Positions 42,442 to 49,696 of a stretch of 64,000 nt of DNA are shown here, one piece after another. Below the pieces are notes generated by a model. That model was given only the letters and a program-made list of their open reading frames with translations, was not told the DNA's origin and did not search any database. Both the position numbers and the translations under genes were made by a program. The stretch covers positions 124,001 through 188,000 of the forward strand of contig JAUQWZ010000021.1 in assembly GCA_030834905.1 (NCBI GenBank), given 5' to 3'. Origin of the DNA: Aggregatilineales bacterium (lineage in GTDB: Bacteria > Chloroflexota > Anaerolineae > Aggregatilineales > Phototrophicaceae). Within the stretch, counting starts at the first letter, position 1. Each line of letters begins with the position of its first letter.

Positions 42442-44316
42442 CTACTCGGTCAGTTCGGCTGCTTCCGGCTCGGCTTCGGGGTCTGGCTGCGGCAGGATGC
42501 TGACTTCCTCGCCAGCCCGTATCAACGTCGGTTCGGGCGTCGTCAAGCCATATTGATCGAAGAAGGCTTTGACGTCAGCCGCCAGCAGTTCTTCCTTGTG
42601 CAGCAGCAGCTCGACCAGCGCGTTGACGATGGGCGCGTTTTCGCGCAGCGCCCGGCGCGTGTCCTTTGAGATGGTATCCAGCGTCGCTTCCATCGCTTCC
42701 GCCATTTCCGGCGGGATATCCATCGACATGCCGTAAGTCGCGCCCAGTGGTCCAAACATACCCGCGCTCGCCATCATGTTCATCCACATGCGGATTTCAC
42801 CCAGATCCCCGCCAACCGCCGAGGCATAGGAACGGCGCTGCACGACGTTCAGCGTCTGGTTCTGCACGCCGCAGAATTCGATCTCAGCCGCCTTACCCGC
42901 CACCAGCGCCCGCAGATAGTTGAGGTACTGGTCGCGGGTTCGCATCCCCTGGTAAGCCTCGCGGGCGGGGTAATGCGAGACGTGCCCGTAGGCGGTTCCC
43001 TGCCGGATGATGGTGATGCGCGAAATGCGATGTTCCGGTAGGAACAGGCGCACCGCCACCGCGCGCCCTGCCTGGTAGTAGGCGAGGTGCTTGCGGGCTT
43101 CCTTCGACATGTTCTTCAGCGGCGACCGAATGCCCATTTCGTGCTCCGGCTTCGCCCGCTGGAAATCGATGTAGGTCATGTAGCGCCGCCCCTCAAACAG
43201 GGCAAACCGCAGCGTTTCGTTGAGCAGATATTTGATGTCCGCCGGGGTATAGCCGGGCGTTTCCGACGACAGCACCACCGGGTCCATGCTCTCGTCGTGC
43301 GCCATTTTGGAGAGATAATAGCTGAAGATATCGCGGCGTCCTTCGGCATCCGGCGCGTCGATGCGCAGTTTCTTGTCGAAACGACCCGGACGCAGCAGCG
43401 CCGGATCGAGCGCCTGCACGCGGTTAGTCGCGCCAATCGTCAGGACACGCTTCTGCGGCGGCGGCGGGTTGCGGCGCAGGAACAGCTTATACATCCGCGT
43501 GCGCAGCCGCGCCCGCCAGCCGTGTTCCAGGCTGAAGCCACTCATCTCGATCAGCATGGTGCTGAGCAGCCCCATACTCGCGCCGCCCGACATCCCGCCG
43601 GTATTGCCCTGAGTGCCGCCGCCGACTGCGCTCACGCCAGCGCGCGAGCCAATGGCGTCGATCTCGTCGAGGAAGATGACCGCCGCGCCATATTCTTTGG
43701 CGGCTTTGCGCGCCTTGCCATACAACCGCATGACCTTCATCGCGCCCACGCCCATGAACATGCCCTGCAGCGACGCCGTATCCACATAATAGAACGGCAC
43801 GCCCGCTTCGGTGCTGATCGCCTGCGCCAGCCACGTTTTGCCGGTTCCGGGCGGTCCTTCGAGCAGCAAGCCGTTCAGCGGCTCGCCGCCCGCGCCTTCA
43901 AACGCTTTGACGCCGCGCAGCAGTGTGACAATCTGCTTCGCCTGATCGAGAATTTCCGGCTGCCCGCGATAGTCCTTGAAGCTCACGCCTTCCGCGCCGG
44001 GCATGATGGTGTACTGGCGCGTGCGGCTGATGAAGCTGTACATGGCGACAAACTGCACCAGAATGAAGGCGATGGCATACAGCAGCATGAAGGCAAACCC
44101 GAGGATGCTCATCAGCCCGCGCATGAACTCGGCGTCCAGCAGCGCGACCAGAACGATGCCGACCAGCAGCAGCTTGAACCACAGGCTGCGGATCATGCGG
44201 CTGATGCGGTTTGGCAGCCGGTTACGGCGGTCAACCAGCGTCGCTTCATTTTCCCAATCGAACTTTTCCTGGGTGTCGATGAACGGCTGGTTGGGCGCGT
44301 TTTTGATCGTAGTCAT
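42442..44316 (-). CDS. FtsH-like membrane AAA+ protein with inactivated protease site
   Basis: 624 residues. Two close TM helices (about 46-60 and 70-96) with almost no periplasmic loop precede an AAA+ module: Walker A GPPGTGKT (about 154-161), pore loop GMFMGVG, Walker B VIFLDEIDA (213-221), and second-region-of-homology arginines in LRPGRFDKK. The protease domain lines up with the neighbour but the zinc motif is YQAGR (414-418) instead of HEAGH: both His and the Glu are gone, while the distal Asp504 remains. So it should unfold but not cut. A basic insertion (HGWRARLRTRMYKLFLRRNPP, about 265-285) sits between Walker B and sensor 1, unlike canonical FtsH. It could join its active neighbour in mixed hexamers. 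Confidence 0.93.
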   Translation of the reverse strand: MTTIKNAPNQPFIDTQEKFDWENEATLVDRRNRLPNRISRMIRSLWFKLLLVGIVLVALLDAEFMRGLMSILGFAFMLLYAIAFILVQFVAMYSFISRTRQYTIMPGAEGVSFKDYRGQPEILDQAKQIVTLLRGVKAFEGAGGEPLNGLLLEGPPGTGKTWLAQAISTEAGVPFYYVDTASLQGMFMGVGAMKVMRLYGKARKAAKEYGAAVIFLDEIDAIGSRAGVSAVGGGTQGNTGGMSGGASMGLLSTMLIEMSGFSLEHGWRARLRTRMYKLFLRRNPPPPQKRVLTIGATNRVQALDPALLRPGRFDKKLRIDAPDAEGRRDIFSYYLSKMAHDESMDPVVLSSETPGYTPADIKYLLNETLRFALFEGRRYMTYIDFQRAKPEHEMGIRSPLKNMSKEARKHLAYYQAGRAVAVRLFLPEHRISRITIIRQGTAYGHVSHYPAREAYQGMRTRDQYLNYLRALVAGKAAEIEFCGVQNQTLNVVQRRSYASAVGGDLGEIRMWMNMMASAGMFGPLGATYGMSMDIPPEMAEAMEATLDTISKDTRRALRENAPIVNALVELLLHKEELLAADVKAFFDQYGLTTPEPTLIRAGEEVSILPQPDPEAEPEAAELTE

Positions 44317-44406
44317 CGCAATTTACTCGCTATCTGAGCCATCCTGATCTTCAAAACGAACTGCGTGTTGCAGGGGGCAGCACGCTGCGCCCATACCAAA
44401 ATACGG

Positions 44407-46266
44407 TCAGACCTGCGCCTGCTGCTCGTCCTGCTGGGCGACGATGACTTCCCCTTCAGGGCGCAGCGTTGGCTTGGGCGTGAATAAGCCGTACTGGTCA
44501 AAGAACTTCTCGACGTCATCCGCCAGCAGTTCTTCCTTTTCGAGCAGCAGTTGAATCAGCGCTTCGCCCATCTCGCGATGCAGCCGCAGCGCCATGCGCA
44601 CTTCTTCCAGCGCCATGCGGAAAGCCTCGTCCATCGATTCGCGCACCGCTTTGGGAATCCGCACGCCAGCGGCGGTGATGTTGATATTCGCGCCCAACGG
44701 ACCGAACATGCCCGCGTTCGCCATCTGGTAGAGCACCGCGCGAATGCTGGCGAAATCGCCGCCCACGCCGAGCGTCTGGAAGCCTTCGCCGCAGAACTCG
44801 ATCTCGCCGGCTTTGCCACCCGCCGAGATACGCAGGCTGTTGGTCAGATGATCATAGGTCGAGAGATAGTCGTGTTCTTCCGCCGCCGGATAGGACAGCA
44901 CGTAGCCATGCGCCCCGCCCTGGCGGATGATGGTGATGCGGGCGATGCGCCAATGCGGGCGGAACAGGCGAATGGCGATGGCGTGACCGGCTTCGTGCGC
45001 CGCGAGGCGGTACTTGTCCTCTTTCGCCAGATTCTTGATCGGCGAGCGCACGCCAAATTCATGTTCCGGCTGCGCCAGGCGAATGTCGCGGATTGACATA
45101 TAGGCGCGTCCGTCAAACAGGGCATAGCGCAGCGCCTCGTTCAGCAGGTATTTGAGATCTGCCGGGGTGTAAAACGGGGTCTCGGACGCCAGCGTCAGCG
45201 CATCAACCGTCTCGTCGTGCGCCATCTTGGAAAGATAGTATTCGAGAATATCGCGCCGCCCCTGAAGATCGGGCGAGTCGATACGGATTTTCTTATCGAA
45301 GCGACCGGGGCGCAGCAGCGCCGGATCGAGCGCCTGAATGCGGTTGGTCGCGCCAATCGTCAGCAGGCGTTTTTGCGGCTTGGGCGGGTTGCGGCGCAGG
45401 AAGGTCTTATAGAACCACGTCCGCTTGCGCGCCCGCCAGCCATGTTCCAGACTGAAGCCGCTCATCTCGATCAGCAGCACGCTCAGAAGCCCGCTGCCGC
45501 CGCCCATTCCCCCCATACCGCCCATCATCATTGGCAGGCGGGTGCTGGAGTTGTTCACGTCCTGCTGCACCTGCGCCACGCCCGAACGCGAGCCGATAGC
45601 GTCGATCTCGTCAATGAAGATGACCGCCGCGCCATATTCTTTGGCGGCTTTGCGCGCCTTGCTGTACATCCGGGCGACCTTGAGGGGACCGATGCCGATG
45701 AACATCGAGTCCAGCGAGGACGCATCGACGAAGAAGAACGGTACGCCCGCCTCGGTGCTGATCGCCTGTGCCAGCCAGGTTTTGCCGGTTCCGGGCGGTC
45801 CTTCGAGCAGCAAGCCGTTCAGCGGTTCGCCGCCAGCCTCTTCAAAGACGCGCACGCCGCGCAGCAGCTTCACCATCTGCTTCGCCTGTTCGAGGATTTC
45901 GGGCTGCCCGCGATAATCCTTGAAGCCGACGCCTTCCGCGCCGGGCCAGATGGTGTACATCCGCGCCCGCCCAAGAAACCAGAACATCGCCACAAACTGG
46001 ATCAGGATGAACATGATGGCGAACGAGATGCGGAACAGCAGCGGCAGTGGTGCCAGCACCATCCGCATCACGGCGGGATCGAACAGCGCCGCGACGACGA
46101 TGCCGATGAGGAGGACGGGCAGAAACAGACCGCGAATCGCGCGGCTGATGCGGTAGCGAAGTCGTTTGCGCCGTCGTTCAACCAGCGTCTCTTCCGATTC
46201 CCACGAATGCCGGGGTCCGCTGGGAATGGGTGTAGTTCCGGTCGGGTCTAGTTGTGCAAGACTCAT
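44407..46266 (-). CDS. FtsH-like membrane AAA+ zinc metalloprotease (M41-like)
   Basis: 619 residues. Two closely spaced TM helices (about 47-63, 72-98) precede the AAA+ module: Walker A GPPGTGKT (156-163), pore loop SMFIGIG, Walker B VIFIDEIDA (215-223), and arginine fingers in LRPGRFDKK. The M41-type protease domain has HEAGH (424-428) and the third zinc ligand Asp504 in GVGGDFASI. The periplasmic domain of ordinary FtsH is missing. A Met/Gly-rich loop (246-260) and a basic insertion (about 275-296) interrupt the AAA region. It probably degrades membrane or damaged proteins. The gene lies 90 bp before a paralog with a dead protease site and 47 bp after a lipoprotein gene. Confidence 0.93.
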   Translation of the reverse strand: MSLAQLDPTGTTPIPSGPRHSWESEETLVERRRKRLRYRISRAIRGLFLPVLLIGIVVAALFDPAVMRMVLAPLPLLFRISFAIMFILIQFVAMFWFLGRARMYTIWPGAEGVGFKDYRGQPEILEQAKQMVKLLRGVRVFEEAGGEPLNGLLLEGPPGTGKTWLAQAISTEAGVPFFFVDASSLDSMFIGIGPLKVARMYSKARKAAKEYGAAVIFIDEIDAIGSRSGVAQVQQDVNNSSTRLPMMMGGMGGMGGGSGLLSVLLIEMSGFSLEHGWRARKRTWFYKTFLRRNPPKPQKRLLTIGATNRIQALDPALLRPGRFDKKIRIDSPDLQGRRDILEYYLSKMAHDETVDALTLASETPFYTPADLKYLLNEALRYALFDGRAYMSIRDIRLAQPEHEFGVRSPIKNLAKEDKYRLAAHEAGHAIAIRLFRPHWRIARITIIRQGGAHGYVLSYPAAEEHDYLSTYDHLTNSLRISAGGKAGEIEFCGEGFQTLGVGGDFASIRAVLYQMANAGMFGPLGANINITAAGVRIPKAVRESMDEAFRMALEEVRMALRLHREMGEALIQLLLEKEELLADDVEKFFDQYGLFTPKPTLRPEGEVIVAQQDEQQAQV

Positions 46267-46313
46267 AGCCCTGTATCCCTATAAACTCTGATAGCTGTGA
46301 AACGGCGGCAGCC

Positions 46314-46967
46314 CTACTGGGTTGGCGGCAGCATAAACATCGGGTGGTTAGGCAGCCCTTCGTAAAGGATCATCTCATTTGGATTTTCGTAGTTCAGCGT
46401 GCCGCTGGCGATCATGTCAAAAAAGGTGGTCAGCGACCGTTCGCCCGCCAGATAGCTGGCAGCCGCGCCGCGTTCGATCTCGGCGTCGGCGACGACGATG
46501 CCAATGAAGCTGGCTCCGTTATCCAGCGTCGTGATATTCTGCGGCGACATCATCGTCACGCGCAGCACGTCCGCGCCTTCACTTTCCCGCATCGTTCCCT
46601 GCCAGGTCACCTCAATCGAACGGCGCAGCGCGTCATAGAGCGCCATTTGCCCTTCAAGCGAGTTATCCACCTGCGGCGGGACGAACAGCATGTTGACGTT
46701 AAAAGCGCGGTTCTCAAGATCCTGGCGGATTTCGATGATGTCCACGTTTGGACTGGCAGCCTCAATGCGATCTGCCGCCGCGATCAGCGCCGGATCGGTT
46801 GAGCCGGTCTTGTCCGCCATCACCAGATCGAGCGACTCGACGGTGCGGTCAGTCACCGTGTCGCCCGTATCCTGTCCTGTCAGCACGCGCAGCCCGGGCA
46901 GGCTGCTGCATCCAGAAATTATCAGCGCTAGGAGCAGTACTAGTTGTAAGGCGAAACCCCGTTTCAT
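46314..46967 (-). CDS. Lipoprotein of unknown function
   Basis: 217 residues with a type II signal peptide (MKRGFALQLVLLLALIISGC; lipobox ISGC, lipidated Cys20). The mature part has no recognised domain; it reads as a compact alpha/beta fold (VDIIEIRQDLENRAFNVNMLFVPP, ALYDALRRSIEVTWQGTM, VLRVTMMSPQ, SFIGIVVADAEIE). AAGAGGACG precedes the ATG. It is first in a likely operon with the two FtsH-like genes (47 bp to the next), so it may be an extracytoplasmic adaptor replacing the missing FtsH periplasmic domain; that is inference. Confidence 0.85.
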   Translation of the reverse strand: MKRGFALQLVLLLALIISGCSSLPGLRVLTGQDTGDTVTDRTVESLDLVMADKTGSTDPALIAAADRIEAASPNVDIIEIRQDLENRAFNVNMLFVPPQVDNSLEGQMALYDALRRSIEVTWQGTMRESEGADVLRVTMMSPQNITTLDNGASFIGIVVADAEIERGAAASYLAGERSLTTFFDMIASGTLNYENPNEMILYEGLPNHPMFMLPPTQ

Positions 46968-47265
46968 GGCGTCCTCTTAAATTACGACCTACTCAAGGAT
47001 GGGGTTTTCATCATCTGGCGACAGATATACCGGGTCTATCGAAAGATTCTGAAAGGATTCTCATACTCTATCATAAATTAACGAATTATTTCCTGAGAAC
47101 AGATTGCAGCACTATTGCGCCGTTCCACCGTAAAAGCATCCCATCCACTATTCTCCCTAGAATTGGGGGGGTAAATCGAACAAAGTGCGGTATGCTAGAT
47201 GTATAAAATAGCCACAAATGTATGAAAGGTTCATCTTTCGTGCAGTGAAGGAAGGGGAAAGTAGA

Positions 47266-48549
47266 ATGCGCCGCTGGGCGATCTGGCTGGTAGCTGTTCT
47301 TATGATGTGGGCTGTTCTACCCGCAGCCGCGCAGAGCAGCGCGCGGGTGGCATTCGTCAATGGCTCCGGTCAGTTGGTCGTGAGCAGCAGTGATGGCTCA
47401 TTCCGATGGATAATCACCAATCCAGGCGAGTTCCTGGCTGATCCGGTGGGATACACCTGGTCGCCAGCGGGTGATCGTCTGTTTTTTGCCGTCGATCTCG
47501 GCGCTGATGTCAGCCTGCGGGTGGCAGACATTCCGGCGCAGTCGATCAGTGAACTGGGGAAGGTGCCCAACACCGGTATTTCCGGCGGACAGTGGCTTGG
47601 CAGCGGCGTCGTCGTCAGCGCGGGCGGGCGCATCGTCTATATCGATACGTCCAGCGGCGCAGTGACCGATTTAATCACCGGACAGGGCGATATCGGGCTG
47701 ATGTCCCCGTACTCGAATGGCGACCCAAATCTGGCATCCAGCACCAGTGTTTCGCCATCCGGTGATTATGTATTTTACCGTCAGGGCGACGGACGCTACG
47801 CAGTGGCAGACCTGGGCAATGGAGCCGCCTTCCCGCTGCCGGGCATGAATGAGCCGGATGCGCGGCTGAACGGACTGTGGTCAGATATTACCTCACTGGT
47901 CGCCTACTGGGGCTTTGAGGGCAACAGCATCCTCTCGGTCACCGACGCGGCAACCGGCGCGACGGTAACGCTTGACAGCGGGCGCACGACGCCGATCAAC
48001 CCGATTGGCTGGCGTGAAGGCACCAGCCAGCTCGTTTATCGTGATGGGGCGGGCATCGTTCGCCTCGCCGACCTGACCTGTCTGTTCAGCAGTTGCAGCG
48101 CTAACCCGCTGGAAGGCGGCGTCGAAGTGCTGCCCGCCAGCGCTATGGACGTGCTGATCGACGGCGATTGGGCGTTCTATCGCGAGGGAGACGGCGTGTT
48201 CGGGCTGTGGCTGGGCTGCGCGACCAGCAGTTGTTCCGGCAGCGCGGTTCCGTTAGGCGGCAGCGCCGCGCCCGGCACGATGATCCATGCGGATGGCGGC
48301 ACGCTGGCATATACGGCAGGCGATTCGTACAGCCGCGAGGTGCGGGTCGTCTCCTTAAGCTGCCTGACCAGCGGCGGTTGCAGCCCACAAAGCGTCCTCA
48401 GCGGCGCGGCGTCGGGGCTGGTGTCGCCGGATGGCGCGAGCGTGGTGGTCGAACAGCAGGGCGCGGGCTTAAACGTCCTCAACCTGACCAACGGCACCAC
48501 CGCCAACCTTTCCGACGGCGGCGCGCTGGCAACCGCCCGCTGGAATTAA
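47266..48549 (+). CDS. Secreted WD40-like (PD40) beta-propeller protein
   Basis: 427 residues: a signal peptide (MRRWAIWLVAVLMMWAVLPAAAQSS, cleavage after AAA-Q likely) and then repeating beta-propeller blades such as YTWSPAGDRLFFAVD and TSVSPSGDYVFYRQG, with several Cys (DLTCLFSSCSANP, LGCATSSCSG, LSCLTSGGCSP) likely in disulfides. I start at 47266, where GGAAGGGGAAAG lies upstream, rather than the 48-bp longer frame. No catalytic residues; probably binds ligands or proteins at the cell surface. Its 3' side carries the third dispersed palindrome. Confidence 0.88.
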   Translation: MRRWAIWLVAVLMMWAVLPAAAQSSARVAFVNGSGQLVVSSSDGSFRWIITNPGEFLADPVGYTWSPAGDRLFFAVDLGADVSLRVADIPAQSISELGKVPNTGISGGQWLGSGVVVSAGGRIVYIDTSSGAVTDLITGQGDIGLMSPYSNGDPNLASSTSVSPSGDYVFYRQGDGRYAVADLGNGAAFPLPGMNEPDARLNGLWSDITSLVAYWGFEGNSILSVTDAATGATVTLDSGRTTPINPIGWREGTSQLVYRDGAGIVRLADLTCLFSSCSANPLEGGVEVLPASAMDVLIDGDWAFYREGDGVFGLWLGCATSSCSGSAVPLGGSAAPGTMIHADGGTLAYTAGDSYSREVRVVSLSCLTSGGCSPQSVLSGAASGLVSPDGASVVVEQQGAGLNVLNLTNGTTANLSDGGALATARWN

Positions 48550-48613
48550 GGCACAACGCCCCCGGCTCGCCAGTTTAAGCGCCGCCAATTCACGAAATAA
48601 TGCGGGTATTCCG

Positions 48614-48718
48614 TAGGGACACGACATGGTCGTGTCCGTTTCGTGAATGCTGCGGTGGGTACCACATGGTCGTGTCCGTTTTTTTTCCAGCGGCGGACAC
48701 GATGGTATCGTGTCCCTA
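48614..48718. repeat. Dispersed palindromic repeat, TAGGGACACGAC family, copy 3 (expanded)
   Basis: Outer halves TAGGGACACGACATGGTCGTGTCC-like (48614-48637) and GGACACGAT..ATCGTGTCCCTA (48695-48718) enclose a degenerate third half (about 48659-48677) followed by a run of eight T residues. This looks like a partial internal duplication. It lies between convergent genes. Confidence 0.85.
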
Positions 48719-48737
48719 CAGAATAAATCCCGAATAT

Positions 48738-49208
48738 TCAGGCTGAGGGCGCTTGCTCAATCTGCTGGAGCAGTTCCAGCGTTACGCCAAGCTGCGGGCG
48801 GCTGTCGATGTAGGTATACATCCCGCCGGTGAAGTCACCCCGCTGTTCAACAGTCATACCCTCACTGCCCAGATGCCGCACGACCGCGTCGGTATCGGCG
48901 ACCCAGAAGGCGATATGATGCACTGACGAGCCGTTCTGGTCGAGGTGGTTTTTCCAGGTGCTTGGCTCGCCAATCGGCTCGATCAACTCGATCTGCACCG
49001 ATCCCATATCGAAAAAGGCGAGTTTGGCTGTGGCGTGGGTGGGCGCGCCTTTGTAGGCGGCATGGCTCAACTCGTAATCGTCGGTGATGATGACCGGCGG
49101 CTTGTCCACGCCAAAGATGCGGCTGTAATTGTCTACATACTTCTCAATGTCGTCCACGATAATGCCGACCTGGGCGATGGCGCGGCTGCCAAACGGATGT
49201 TCGCTCAT
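48738..49208 (-). CDS. VOC-superfamily (glyoxalase-like) protein
   Basis: 156 residues forming two beta-alpha-beta-beta-beta units. AQVGIIVDDIEKYVDNYSRIFGVD starts the first (about 12-35) and VHHIAFWVADTDAVVRHLGSEG the second (about 95-116). Candidate metal ligands are the His/Glu pairs VHH and VQIELIEP...VTLELLQ. It resembles methylmalonyl-CoA epimerase and glyoxalase I-like enzymes, but the first position is Gln (IAQVGI) where a His is usual, so the activity is uncertain. A GAGCAG-type ribosome site precedes the ATG. A small NTF2-like gene lies 24 bp upstream in the same direction. Confidence 0.88.
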   Translation of the reverse strand: MSEHPFGSRAIAQVGIIVDDIEKYVDNYSRIFGVDKPPVIITDDYELSHAAYKGAPTHATAKLAFFDMGSVQIELIEPIGEPSTWKNHLDQNGSSVHHIAFWVADTDAVVRHLGSEGMTVEQRGDFTGGMYTYIDSRPQLGVTLELLQQIEQAPSA

Positions 49209-49232
49209 GAGACTGCTCCTTTGAAAGAATCG

Positions 49233-49589
49233 CTATTCATTTGATTCCAGCGGCACATGGCTGTACGCCATGATCTGGTGCGGATAATCTGGATGAACCT
49301 CAAGATCGTTCAGGAACAGCCCGTCGGATTTTTCGGCTTCTACCAGAATGACGACGTGATGCTTATCGACGGCGATCAACTGTCGAACGCGCAGCCTGCC
49401 AAGCGCCGCGTACATCTGCCGGAAAACGGCGATGCGCTCCGCCAGCGATTCCGTCGCCAGGGCGCTGTCGTGATACCCCTCGCGGATGAACGTTCGCAGG
49501 CGGCGAAAGTCGCCGTTGTTGTAAAACGTCATCTGGGCGATGAAGCGCATCCCTGCCTGGCTTTGCTGTAAGGCGGCGCGGTCGGTCAT
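49233..49589 (-). CDS. Small NTF2-like/serine-hydrolase-associated domain protein
   Basis: 118 residues from MTDRAALQQ (49589). The pattern FYNNGDFRRLRTFIREGYHDSALA...RIAVFRQMYAALGRLRVRQLIAVDKHHVVILVEAEKSDGLFLNDLEVHPDYPHQI matches, from memory, the NTF2-like domain at the front of some secreted beta-lactamase-type serine hydrolases and S41 peptidases. Here it stands alone with no catalytic partner, so it may bind a small ligand. The longer frame (to 49655) is possible but lacks a better site. It is upstream of the VOC gene and probably co-transcribed. Confidence 0.7.
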   Translation of the reverse strand: MTDRAALQQSQAGMRFIAQMTFYNNGDFRRLRTFIREGYHDSALATESLAERIAVFRQMYAALGRLRVRQLIAVDKHHVVILVEAEKSDGLFLNDLEVHPDYPHQIMAYSHVPLESNE

Positions 49590-49696
49590 CGGCGCGGCTT
49601 TCGGAACACATGATGGCTGGAAATGGCGTTTTTGATCTGGCGCTGCAAGGCACACAACCTCTGCGAGAGAAAGCCCGATGAGTGTACCGCAGATTG

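Noticed and set aside
43087..46251. Two + strand open frames of 416 and 344 residues
   Set aside because: Both mirror the paralogous FtsH-like genes and are similar to each other only because the genes beneath are paralogs.
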